Assembly: GCA_015478945.1 (NCBI GenBank)
Contig: JABUQX010027707.1
Span: 1-37,500, forward strand
Length of the DNA stretch: 37,500 bases
DNA from: Trachelipus rathkii
Taxonomy: Eukaryota > Arthropoda > Malacostraca > Isopoda > Trachelipodidae
Reading direction: 5' to 3'
Under the pieces are notes generated by a model. That model did not search any database and was not told the origin of the DNA. It saw only the letters and a program-made list of their open reading frames with translations. Every line of letters starts with the position of its first letter. Position 1 is the first letter of the stretch. The position numbers and the translations under genes were made by a program. This document shows positions 9,846 to 20,110 of this stretch, piece by piece.

Positions 9846-10960
9846 GACAAGAGTTCATGTTGGATTAATTTTGGTAGGGAACCTGTACCATTTACTTAGG
9901 ACGCAGCACATTCTCATAACTTTTCCATACATAATTCATGTAACAATACAAAATGTTTAAACTAATAACAATAGATACATAAGGTCAAACTATTTAGGGT
10001 ATTTAGCATTAAATTACAGTAAATACAATATGTTATATTAATAAAATAAATTATTTTGCACGATCAAAACGTAAATTTATTTTTTTAATAATCTTTATAG
10101 GATAAAAAAATAAACACATACTACATATCTTCATATTAAATAATTAGGACATCATTAACAAATTCAAATTTTAAATATAGATAAGTAGCTACATACATTC
10201 TCATAAAACTTTCTATTCACAACCTTTTTTCAGGCGTCATCTTTCTTTCATTTTAGTTGTTATACGTATATCGAACTCTGATCATCTTGTATAGGGGTTA
10301 GCTATAACACACAATAGACAAGTCGAATGCAGTTTTGATTCAAGCACCGTCTCTCAATCTCGTTTCTCTTACCGCCCATTAAATCCATGCCGGTATCGTC
10401 CCGTTCGACTCCATCATCCTATTGTATCTGCAATTTATTTTCATCTCTTTTCCAGAGTCCGATAGCTGTTCGCAACTCTCAAAATCGAGTTCCTCATGGT
10501 CTTAAACATGGGCAAAGACACTTATAACTTGACTTGCTTGTATGCTAATTTAAAGCTCGACTTCAGCTCCGACCCCAGCCCTTACTCAGCCCATCCAAAA
10601 AAAATTAGATTTTGATCATAATTATTGACTTCAAAATCGGTTTCACCAGTGTTAGAAACCCCCTAAGTCGATACATAAAGATCCAAAATCCAACGAAGTT
10701 AACGAAATTCTTGATTTATTTTGACCTTTGATTTTGATTTTACCTTTGTATTTGAGATCCATATCTCCGCGTGTTCTCACTATCTGAGACCCCATTATTT
10801 GCGGACACTAAAGGCGTCAAATCTAGGATTTTAGGGAAAATCCAAAGTCATGTCGGCATTTAACTTGGATTAGAGACTCTGAAACCCCTAAAAAATGACT
10901 TCACTGGCTCTGAAAACATATAATTTTCCGTTTAAAGCCGTAAAATCTGTCAACGTAAGA
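9846..10960. other. Unassigned non-repetitive sequence
   Basis: More than 1 kb of AT-rich but non-simple sequence. No frame of useful length, RNA gene or transposon motif was found. The more complex part (about 10550-10920) has the texture of an old dispersed repeat, but I cannot name it. Confidence 0.4.
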
Positions 10961-11045
10961 AAAAAAAAACTTTTTTTTTCTACACGTGCAGGGCCCTTTT
11001 CAAAAGGAGGGGAAAATTTTTTTTTTTTTAAATTAAAAAAATAGC
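10961..11045. repeat. A- and T-homopolymer-rich patch
   Basis: A run of A followed directly by a run of T (about 10962-10979), then a T run (11019-11029) ending in an A run. Short self-complementary pairings are possible. This may be the tail or edge of an unrecognised retroelement. Confidence 0.4.
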
Positions 11046-11930
11046 AAACAAAAACAAAAAAACAAATGGAAAGTAAACCCACCCAGTCCGTTTCCTTGGG
11101 TGGGCGCAGACATGGGACTTAAAGAGAGGAAGATTGAATACTGCTGGGAAATATATGAAAGGAATAGTCTGCAAAACATATGTGGTTGGAAAGAAGAGGT
11201 ACCACAAGAGTGATCTTGGAGTCTCTCAATATTACAAAATTCATTAGTGAGATGTAAGGCACATCTTGTGTTAAGAGGGCTACGCAGTGGTGGAGGAATG
11301 TGAGAGGTCAATTCTCTCGAGCACCTGCCGTTGCATACCTATAGAAAATGAGTTGGGTGCAAGACACGTTCAGAGAAGAGGGTCAAGGGAGTCAAGAAAG
11401 TATATGACAGTTTTATAGAGTCTCTTAGCCTTGCCTCACCCTAAATCCAAAGGAGTGTGAACAGGATCCTCACAAAAGATTGAGAACAGTATTCCGCACA
11501 GTGGCGAATAAGACCTTTATATAATTGGAGTATCTGAGCAGAAGACGATTCACTATTTATGTTTAGTCAAAGAATGTTTATGTTGTTTACAGGTGAGACA
11601 TTAGAAGTAGTACAGGGTATAGGAAGTTGAAGGTGTTTTTGAGAGGGGAAATGAAGAAGTTGAGTTTTAAAAGAATTAATTTTCACAAGATTGATGCTAT
11701 CATAATAGAAAAATCGAACAAGATCGACAAATTGAATAGAAAAAGCTGCTAGACTGAGGCAACTCTAAGATACAAAAGTAGTGACATTTGAATGGATGTG
11801 GAGGGGAAAATTGAGTCATCGGTTAAGAGTGAACAGAATTAGTATCGTTATGGAAAATAGGAAATAAAAGTTGGAGAAAAACAGAAACTAGGAAATAAAC
11901 AATTATATGAAGGGGAGAGGTTGTTCACAT
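11046..11930. other. Unassigned purine-rich sequence
   Basis: Purine-rich plus strand of ordinary complexity. A minus-strand frame (11033-11311, 92 codons) has no recognisable domain. Sequence of this texture could be part of a decayed element read from the minus strand, but no motif supports that. Confidence 0.35.
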
Positions 11931-12440
11931 AATATTATATATAATTATAATATATATATAATAATATATATATAATTATATATTATAATAAATAAATAAT
12001 ATATAATATTATATATAAATATATAATATATTATTATAAAATATTATATAATAATAATAATGATAATAATGATATGATGATATTGGATAATAGTTAAATA
12101 ATGATATTAATAATAATTTGTGTGTGTGATAACATGAAAATAATGAATAATAATAGTAAATAATAAATATTAAATTAAAAAATCGTGGTGAATAGTAAAA
12201 TCAGTGAATATTTTGTGTGAAATTATATATAATATAAATAATATAATAATAATAATAATATAATAATATAATTAATAATTAATAATAAATAATAATAATA
12301 ATTATATAATAATAATAATATATTAATAATAATATATAATAATATTTGTATTATATATATTATATTATACAATATATATAATATATAGTATTATTATATT
12401 ATATATCTATAATATATATATATATATATAATATATATAC
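11931..12440. repeat. TA and AAT microsatellite block
   Basis: Mixed TA and AAT/ATAA repeats with short interruptions, ending in TA near 12440. No coding content. Confidence 0.9.
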
Positions 12441-12700
12441 TGTTTTTGTGCAATGTATATTGAATCTAGTTATATTTGTACATACTTATATGCATATATT
12501 TTTTTTAAATAGTTATTTATATAAAAGATCCGAATCGTGGTAGAGCATGCCAAATACAGATCGAGTGTCGCGGTTGTGGCAACTGGTTGGGATGAAGAGA
12601 GTGGTGAGCGTTTGTCTCATCATCGGTTAGGCTCGTCTTCTCGAACGTTTAAACTTGAAGTACGAACATCCTCCTAGATTAGGGCTCTGCTCGTGAGGTG
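12441..12700. other. Unassigned sequence
   Basis: Ordinary complexity, with a slightly GC-richer stretch at 12530-12700. Nothing recognised. Confidence 0.4.
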
Positions 12701-12845
12701 GTGGTTTATATATTTTATATTATATATATAATTTATATATATATATATAATATATTATATATAATATAATTTATACTATAATAATATATTTATTTATATT
12801 ATAATATAATAATATATATATTATGTTTGTGTGATGTGTGTGTGT
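12701..12845. repeat. TA tract followed by TG run
   Basis: Interrupted TA tract leading into a short TG-rich run near 12823-12865. Confidence 0.85.
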
Positions 12846-12865
12846 TCGCATGCATGTTTGTGTGT

Positions 12866-13370
12866 GAATGTGGTTATTCTGAAATTTGAACAGATAAAAA
12901 AAAAGATTATTCAAATCAAACATTGCAAATTAACCAATAATGTAAAGAGCTTGAACAAATTTTAATAAAAAGAAGAAAAAAAAGAAATCTAATATTTGTC
13001 AGTGGGAAATGCAACTAAAAACTTCAGGCTACTTATTAAACGAAGATAATTATACGAAAACCCTTAAACCAGAATAGAAAAGATACTACCGAAACTTTAC
13101 CTTCACAATTGTTACAGGTAATAACCAAAACATTCTCAGCATCCAATTACAGGGAATTATCTACAAAAATAGAGCACAATGAATTAAACCAGTAATTGTT
13201 ATTTGAAGAGGAAATGTAAGACACAAAAATTTGAAAACATATTTCGAGCCACTCGTATTTTAATAACTCTCATTCAAAGATATTTAATTCATAAATTTTT
13301 AAAATTTTCCCCCAAAATACCGATTTGAATAAGAATTTAATATGTAGTCATTTAAATTTTAATTTCACCT
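12866..13370. other. Unassigned A-rich sequence
   Basis: A-rich, non-simple sequence. I see no open frame or repeat family. Confidence 0.4.
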
Positions 13371-13705
13371 AGCAATATATAATATAATAATATATATATT
13401 AGTAATATATATATAACAATATATATATATATTATATTATATATATATTATATAATATGATATATATAATATATAATTATATATATATATATATATTAAT
13501 AATATTTATATAATATATATATATATATATAATATTTATATAATATTATATAATATTATTATATACATTATATATATATATAAATATATATTATATATCA
13601 TATTATATAATATATTATATTATAAGGTGGCCCGCGTAATTTATATATATTATATATATTATATTATTATATATATTATATCATATATATTATTATATAT
13701 AGTAT
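13371..13705. repeat. TA microsatellite block
   Basis: Long phase-slipping TA tract with a 17-bp GC-containing island near 13624-13640. The small plus-strand frame at 13627-13812 is mostly tract translation. Confidence 0.9.
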
Positions 13706-13709
13706 TACT

Positions 13710-13810
13710 CGGGGTGGGCATCGTTATTTTTTCTCAAAATAAAGTAGTTTCGTTTGTTACTTATGAAAGTCGTTATCGGAAAAAGATAAGTTCGTTATCG
13801 TTATTTTCCT
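13710..13810 (+). mobile_element. Possible hAT-type transposon terminus
   Basis: Directly after the TA tract the sequence CGGGGTGGGCATCGTTATT resembles the CAGGGGTGGGCA-type ends known from several hAT elements. Repeated CGTTATCG/TATCGTTATTTT words follow (13772-13806). I cannot find the opposite end. This is a motif-level resemblance only. Confidence 0.25.
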
Positions 13811-14159
13811 AAACTTCTTTGAAAGGAAAGTACGAAGTTGCCGATATACTAGTGGGGGGGGGGGCGTGGTAGAGTTGTGGCTTGTTGAGGATGGGGCATG
13901 AATTGGGGCGGTGATGTTAGATTAATTTTTTTAGTTTGATACATTAATTTACAATTAATCAATTCATTATTAAAAACATAATACCCTAAATGTAAGACCT
14001 AGCGCCCTCAAGACTTAGTCCATTTACTCACGCAACCGATTAGATTGACATGCCCTTATGGGACGGTTCGACAGAACTTTCGTGACTAGAGGTACACACG
14101 TGCACTCATCCATTCCAGTTTCATCCATATATCTATACTAAAATATTGTAAGCGCTCGC
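13811..14159. other. Unassigned sequence with an 11-G run
   Basis: Contains a run of 11 G at 13854-13864 followed by GGGG at 13893-13896 and 13905-13908, which could form a G-quadruplex. The rest (13915-14159) is ordinary sequence with no gene. Confidence 0.4.
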
Positions 14160-14517
14160 AGACACTTGTTTCAGGCTGCTTGCCGGGACGGGGGCATCTA
14201 AGCATGACTGTGCGAACGGGAGGACGTGGGGTCTCACGCTAAGGCGTGAGGACTTTACTCTTACCAAAAGCATTTGGACCGGGTACGGAACGCTTTCATG
14301 CTCTCCAAGTCCCTTCCTTTGGGTTTCCCTCTTTCCCTTTGCTTAATTATGTCTAGTTTTCTCTCAAATGGCTCAATGTCGGCTGTTGTTGTTTGACGGG
14401 CGCTTTCTTCTTCTTTTGTTTAATCTAGTGGTGTTCCTAAAGGTTTCTGTCTTATCTCCTATTTTCTTACTTTTCATTACGATCTTCTAAGCTGCACATC
14501 TTATGTGCGCCACTCGT
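14160..14517 (+). pseudogene. Jockey-like ORF2 fragment A (RT palm)
   Basis: Decayed middle part of a Jockey-clade non-LTR retrotransposon reverse transcriptase. In shifting frames it shows a KAFGPGTERF segment at about 14267, in the place of the palm motif A region (usually SKAFDRVWH), and a PSFGFP match just after. Next come a SNGSMSAVV-like segment at about 14365-14393 and motif B, SGVPKG...VLSP, at about 14424-14455. Frameshifts and stops separate these pieces. The family role is target-primed reverse transcription of the element's own RNA. The fragment ends in a TA tract at the place where the catalytic YADD motif C should be encoded (the preceding text reads SYVRHS). The N-terminal endonuclease is missing. 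The family call is confident at clade level and the exact family is unknown. Confidence 0.75.
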
Positions 14518-14619
14518 GTATATATATATATATTATATATCATATATATATAGTTTATATTATATATACGTGTTTATTACTATATATTATATATTATATA
14601 TATATATATATATATATTG
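14518..14619. repeat. TA microsatellite inside the Jockey mosaic
   Basis: TA tract that interrupts Jockey fragment A at the expected position of RT motif C. The small frame at 14505-14711 crosses it and is not a gene. Confidence 0.9.
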
Positions 14620-14714
14620 GTAGGGGTCCTGTAAGGTATCTGAGCGCACAACCAAGGTGGTGGTTTCTCTGTCTGACATGTTGGCGTACATTTCATACTC
14701 TTTCCCTTTAATTC

Positions 14715-15850
14715 AAATTAATCAACTTTGGATTAACTCTGCTTGTTGTTGAGCTATTCGCCTTATTAGCGCTGCCTTTAGTCATTACCGTTATTTTGAA
14801 ATTTCAGAAACTAATGGAACTTATATTTTGTCACGGTGAAAAATATACTTCAGTGACACTAAAAACTCTTTTGTCAGCAGAAAATGAAATGATCTTTCCC
14901 GTTCATTTTCTTCACACTCTTTTGGAAAAAAAAGGTCAACTTTAACTTTGCTTCCTCTTTCAATCCTTTAGAATATTCCGATGACACAACTGTAAATTTA
15001 CCTTCTGCTAAAGCTGAACTGTTCCACCTTAGACGATTCCGGAGCTAGTTTTCCTTCTCCACCCCTTCAATTCATTTAGACCTTGTAATTTTATCTAAAG
15101 ATGTTGGCTTAAAACAAAGAAGATGTATGATCCTGATGGTATTCCTTTTGTGCTTCTTAAAATTTGTGCTTACGAACTTGCTCCCTAACTGTTTTGGCTC
15201 TTTCCTTCCACTTCGATCTTTCCATCCTGCAGGAAATGTACTCTCATTCTGCCTGTACCGAGGAAAAGGAGTCCCATCTTAAGCCCATCTAAATTCTAAA
15301 CATAAATAGTGAATTGTCTTGGAGACCTCACATCACATCGGTTGTTAAAATGGCCTCAAAAAGCTGGATTCCTGTTCGGGATTGCGTGTATTTTTTTGCT
15401 TCTGCTCCGATACTCCAACTATATAAAAGGTCTTATTCGCCCCTGTATGGAATATCGCCTCATACATCTACGGTGGTTCCACTCTCGCATGGATGAGTTG
15501 AAGCTAAGGCTAAGGGCTTATACTTCCATACCTCTTTCTCTGCGTCGTGAGTTGGTGCCCTATCTCTTTTCTATAGGGGTTACAATGCAGTGCTCGAGAA
15601 GATTGACGTCTCGCATTCCTCCACACTTCGTATGCCTCATAACAACAAGGTGCTGTTTCTCATGAAATGCTTGTGAAAAATAGTGACAAAAGGATGACTC
15701 GTGAAAGGAAAGTTATGCAGCACATTTGTTTTGTGGAATGGATGTCCATTATTTTCCCCGCAATATTAATCTTCCTCTATTTAAGTTCCGCGTCTGTGCC
15801 CACCTGAGGGAATTGCGTTAGGTAAGGGACAGGGTGGGTTTACTCTCTCA
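14715..15850 (+). pseudogene. Jockey-like ORF2 fragment B, internally deleted
   Basis: Second decayed Jockey-clade ORF2 piece. About 14721-14895 reads, with in-frame stops, as the linker between endonuclease and RT (INSACC, then FSHYRYFEISE, then TKNSFVSRK). About 14985-15290, after a frameshift, gives PSAKAELF and the RT N-terminal signature DPDGIPFVLLKICAYELAP (about 15128-15187), followed by FPSCRKCTLILPVPRK. The sequence then jumps at about 15300 to the ORF2 C-terminus, beginning SWRPHITSVVKMASKSW (15316 onward). It continues with a frameshifted LYK...IRPCMEY match (15418-15455) and later NINLPLFKFRVCAHL (about 15764-15810). The whole catalytic palm is therefore deleted. T-rich sequence (15841-15921) follows, perhaps a 3' tail remnant. 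Confidence 0.8.
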
Positions 15851-15957
15851 TTTATTTTAATTTGTTTTTCTTATGTATTTTTTTTTATTTTATTTTTTTT
15901 TTGCCTCTCTTTTTTTTTTTTAAGTGAGTGGTGGTTATCATGTAAAAAAAAAAAAAA
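15851..15957. repeat. T-rich tract with terminal A run
   Basis: T homopolymer-rich sequence followed by an A run (15943-15956) between Jockey fragments B and C. It could mark the junction of two retrotransposon insertions. Confidence 0.5.
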
Positions 15958-16390
15958 CTCCAACTATTGTCCTGTCACTTTAATCTCCGTTCATTCCTAA
16001 GCAAGAAGAGATGGAAACATTTCAAATCTTCTAATCTTATCTCTGATCGCCAGATATGGCTTCCGTAGAGAGACGCTCCCTCCTGTGAACTATTGTTTCT
16101 GCTGTCTTCTAATTTATTACTACGGTCATCTGCTATTCGGAAATTTCGGGTGATCTTTTGTTGTAGCGCTAGACATATTGAAAGCATTCGATACACTCTA
16201 GCACAAATTTTTGTTTCCCAAAATTCATTCTTTCGGCACCTATCCTTCTTTCTGATTTCCTTTCCGATCAGTCTTCTATATAGCAACTGTTGCAGACGGC
16301 CACCGTATATCCTTTAAATCTATTAATAGTGGTGTTCCTCAACGTTCTGTCCTATCCTGTTCCTTCATCTTTAATATTTTCTTCTAAAAA
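15958..16390 (+). pseudogene. Jockey-like ORF2 fragment C, RT palm
   Basis: Third Jockey-clade RT piece, overlapping the region missing from fragment B. It reads NYCPVTLISVHS at 15961 (family NYRPI/VTLIS) and YGFRRERSLL at about 16053. It then reads DILKAFDTLWH-like at about 16172-16204 (palm motif A, with the catalytic aspartate context) and, after frameshifts, SGVPQRSVLS at 16328 (motif B). Several frameshifts and stops are present. The minus-strand frame over 15975-16286 and the plus-strand frame at 16093-16317 are by-products of this decayed sequence. The fragment is cut by a CA tract soon after motif B, before motif C. It differs enough from fragment A to be a separate insertion rather than a local duplication. 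Confidence 0.8.
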
Positions 16391-16482
16391 CAACACACAC
16401 AACACAACACACATAACACACACACATACACATACACACACACACAACACACACAACACACACACACACACACACACACACT
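16391..16482. repeat. CA microsatellite inside Jockey fragment C
   Basis: About 90 bp of CA/ACA repeats between RT motif B and the thumb/C-terminal region of the same element. Confidence 0.95.
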
Positions 16483-17070
16483 AACCTTACTCCGTTCTTA
16501 ACATTTGTTACATCTCTTTTCTCGTGATCTTAACTGGTTGGACCATATTTTTTTCTTTCTCTAATCAAGCTTCTAAGAGGTTAACTTCATCTCACTACCT
16601 CAGTTGCTTGCTCTGCATAGGGGAGTTGTTCGCCCTTTGATGGAACATGAATTACATATCTGGAATGGTTCCCCGCATACTGCTTTCCCTCATAAGGTGT
16701 AGTCAAGGGCTTTTCGACTTGTCACATCTCCTACTATCACTAACTATCTCCAATCTCTTTCAAACTGTCGAATTGTGGCATCACTCTCCATATTATCGCT
16801 ATTACAATGGACATTGCTTTTCCGAACTCTCTAGTCATACATTCCTCCACCTTTGAGAAAGAGCCCGTTTGAATGCGGTTTGAATTTCCTCACAATTTCT
16901 TTTTTTCTCTGTCCGAATCTCTGACTCCAGACTTAGACGCATTGTTCAATCATACATTAAAACCAATGGTAAAGTCTGGAAAACACTTCCAACTCTCTGT
17001 GACATGCACATTTTAAAATGCCGTCTACCTAGTCATGTTGGCTTTTGATTGGCCTTGGTTTCCGGTTTTT
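16483..17070 (+). pseudogene. Jockey-like ORF2 fragment C, C-terminal part
   Basis: Resumes the Jockey-clade ORF2 after the CA tract. Matches across frames include LNWLDHIF with ASKRLTS (16530-16588), RGVVRPLMEHELHIW (16620-16663; family form GVVRPCMEYASHIW), and YRYYNGHCFSELSSH (16794-16840). PPLRK-like and VWNTLP-like segments follow (16850-16990). It ends with a short LPSHVG-like terminus near 17030-17040. All are broken by stops and frameshifts. Fragments of this type are the non-catalytic C-terminal domain of ORF2. No 3' poly-A or target duplication is identifiable because a TA tract starts soon after. Confidence 0.8.
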
Positions 17071-17119
17071 TCCCCAACCTCGATGTAGTTTAGTATGTCT
17101 CTGGCACACCCCCACCAAG

Positions 17120-17245
17120 GTATTATATAATATATATAGTATAATATATATATATATATATATTATATATTATATATAATTATTATATATATATATTTAT
17201 ATTATATTTATAGTATATTATAATATATAATAATATATTATTAAC
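17120..17245. repeat. TA microsatellite
   Basis: Phase-slipping TA tract directly downstream of the Jockey C-terminus. Confidence 0.9.
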
Positions 17246-19007
17246 ATATATTCACCATCCCTCTGGTAGACTTTTTCAATCCGTCAGGTGTGCTCTGGCA
17301 GAACACTCATCCAGATCCTCTGTCTTCCTTAAATTTGTCTTTTCCACCTATCTCCAGTCGTTGCTCTCTGTTCACCTCCCTTCTCACCACGCGTTCTCCA
17401 CTCTTTCTAGACTTCTGAAGACTTCGAAACCTCCGGCTCACTCAGCATTTTCTTTGGTTCGCTTCCATACTCACATTCTCCTGTATGTCATACATTGTAC
17501 TCAGTTGCTTCTTTTGTATTTGTTGGTTCAACGAGGTCATTCTCAATTCTCTCCTCATATCCTCACTTCTTTTCCTATTTTTCAGAGTTATCTTCTTTAC
17601 AGAATCTTCAAGATCCTCTTTGTAGAATCTGCAAGATCATCTTTACAGGCAACATCAGCTCCGTATATCGTAACGCCTCAGTTAACTGTTTTATTTTATA
17701 ATTTTCTATCGTGGAATTTTTCTCTTCTTTAGTATTGGGTTCAGTGCACCGTTGTCGTGTTTGCAAATTTTTTATATCTTCCCTCAGTCTTTCCCTCAGT
17801 CTTTCTATCCTTCGCCCGTCCCTTTCAACACAGTTACCAGCTAATATTATGATTCTATAACTCTGTTAGTAAGATCCCTCTATTCTTCATTTTTTAAATC
17901 TTCTTCACATAGCTTCTTCATAATTCTGTCTCTCGGTGTTAATTTTCATACCACCTATAATTGATTATTACCATCTGTTCCTGCATCTTCATGTAATCAG
18001 TTTCCCTCATCCGTAATTTGGAGTGCAATTCAGCACACAAACAGTATATGTTCGTTATTTCTCGTCCTTATGAATTCTCTCAGGCATCAGTCTATATATG
18101 TTATGATAATTATAGGCGAGACTCCTTCATTTGTTCTTCACTCTCGTATCTACCCTGAACCATCTCTCATCCCCTATATACCTCTTTAATCTTGTTTCTG
18201 GATTGTCTGGAGTATGGTGTTTTTTGCTCTTTATCAGCTTTGAGTATTCTACTCAGTTCTCCAGCCTTTCATTTTTTGTTTTTCCAAGGCCACTCGTTTT
18301 CTATTCCATCTACTCTGTGTTTTTTTACTAGGATTTCAATATAGGAATTGGTTCGTTGTGCTCACTCCCGCTTTCATACGTCTTATGTATTTTTCAGAAC
18401 TCTTAGTTTCTCTATAAAAGCCCCTATATTCGTCTTCTCAATATTCTTTCATCATTTTACTACTATAGTTTAAATGTGTTATCCTCTGTAACTACTAACT
18501 TATCTTCTATCTTCACTTTTTGTATGTTGGATATCGTTTGTCTTGTCCATCCTCATTGGCCACACTTCTTCTCTCCATTATTCCTTTACCTATTTCGAGC
18601 ACTCTTCACATCTATATATCCTTAAAGGGTTCTTATATAGGGATCTGAGCATATATATACCGGTTTGGTGCCGGGCTTTTTCCCGTCTTTAAGTATGTTC
18701 TTGGGGCCTCTCTCACATATCTCATATGTTATTCTCCTGGCCACCGTTCTCGGCATGTTCTTCCATCTCGCTCTTGTCATTTCTCTCCCGACATGCAGTT
18801 TCACTCGCACTTTCGAATATTTTATATTCTCGCATCACCTAAAGTCTCTTTGGGCGAATTTCCCTCGCTTGGTTCATAATTACAGAACGTTTAGAGTTTC
18901 CTGTCCTTTGTTGGCATTATGCTTGTGTGCCAGTCGTTATATAAATTTCTTTTACTCCTATTTTTTAACGTTCTTCTACTTCATCCAAGTAGTTTTTCCA
19001 GTATTGT
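17246..19007. other. Second pyrimidine-rich island, unidentified
   Basis: About 1.75 kb of C+T-rich plus strand with few simple repeats. Frames of 60-123 codons occur on the plus strand (17361-17732, 17495-17701, 18131-18331, 18665-19030) and one on the minus strand (18622-18810, a basic 62-residue peptide). None shows a motif I can name. The composition matches the island at 1540-2880 and the Jockey fragments, so these may be decayed retrotransposon parts (for example ORF1 or the endonuclease region). Chance frames in skewed sequence explain them equally well. Confidence 0.35.
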
Positions 19008-19090
19008 TTTCATATTATATTATATTATAGATATAATATATATATATATAGTATGTATTAGTATATATATATATGTATATAATATATGAT
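19008..19090. repeat. TA microsatellite
   Basis: TA tract closing the pyrimidine-rich island. Confidence 0.85.
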
Positions 19091-19474
19091 ATTTTGTGCC
19101 CATGATTTGGAAATGCACTTCGTCCAAGAATTTCACTCGATGAGTTGTAGCAGTTGTTAGATTGTGAGACTGTAGACGTCTGATGAAGTGTGTGATTCAT
19201 TCTGGAGATCAGATTTCGCCGAACCTATCTATCTATACACGACGTGAAAGTGTTTAAGTCACTAAGAGTGTGACAAAATAGAGCGGATAGTTTGATTTCG
19301 TCAGGACTGTTAAGTGTAGAATATGAATTAAATATGATAATAAATGCTTAATATTGAGCTCCATCAATAAGATAACTCGTCCTACAATAATAACTTTATT
19401 TATATTATAAATATAAGAAAATTAACGGTGAGGAACTCTAGTTTACTGAAAATGAAAAAATGGAAAGATTTTAT
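19091..19474. other. Unassigned sequence
   Basis: Ordinary complexity, no gene or repeat recognised. The 61-codon minus frame at 19015-19200 is partly tract translation. Confidence 0.4.
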
Positions 19475-19580
19475 ATTATATATATATAATATAATATATA
19501 TATATATATATATAATATATATAAAATATATTATTTATTATATATAATATATAATAGTATATTATATATATATATAATTT
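19475..19580. repeat. TA microsatellite
   Basis: Interrupted TA tract. Confidence 0.9.
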
Positions 19581-19691
19581 GCTAACATGCAAGCAATTAG
19601 AAAATAATTTACAGAAAATATTTATTTTCCTAGTCGTAACCAATATTCAATGTATATTGGATAAAGATACCAAACATAAGTAAGTATGCAA

Positions 19692-19776
19692 AGGTCAACT
19701 CGAGGTCATTGATTATTATTGGTCATTGACGAATAATTAGTAGTCATTGGTCACTAGATCATTGTCTATTTGACCC
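19692..19776. promoter_or_regulatory. Cluster of AGGTCA and TCATTG words
   Basis: AGGTCA occurs at 19692-19697 and 19703-19708 as a direct repeat spaced by five bases, the layout of a DR5 nuclear-receptor half-site pair. TCATTG occurs four times (19706, 19723, 19744, 19759), and TTGACC near 19770 faces the first half-site. This may be chance or a short tandem motif. No promoter is evident nearby. Confidence 0.2.
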
Positions 19777-19812
19777 TATCTTATCTAACAATTTAGAAAG
19801 CAGGAAAGGAGT

Positions 19813-20110
19813 AGAAGAACTCCTAAGAAGAAAATGGAATTTCATAGAAGTGTTCAGAAGGGAAGGAACAGAAGAACTCTCTACACTGAAGAAATTGAAT
19901 TTCAGTAGAAGAGTTCAAAAAGAGAAGATAAAAAAACTCTTTATTTAAAGGAACGTTGAAACTCGATAGAAAAGTTCAAAAAGAAGGGGAGCAGAACTCT
20001 TTAATTAGAATTATTGGATCCCTAGAAGAGAGAAGAATCATGGATAATAAAACTCTTTTAGATGGAGGTAATGAAGACTCTGCAAGAGAGTCAGGGAGAG
20101 AGGGAGTTTT
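19813..20110 (+). repeat. Diverged minisatellite, period ~60 bp, 5 units
   Basis: Units start at about 19813, 19870, 19930, 19992 and 20048 (spacings 57-62 bp). Each opens with an AGAACTC/AAAACTC word, usually preceded by A/G-rich sequence. The first three also share a TAGAA-AGTTCA(A/G)AA segment near their ends. Divergence increases in the last two. Translation gives a lysine- and arginine-rich peptide with stops, so a coding origin is not supported. Confidence 0.7.

Noticed and set aside
16290..16484. His/Thr-rich frame at the CA tract
   Set aside because: The C-terminal half is translation of the CA microsatellite and the first half is frameshifted Jockey sequence.
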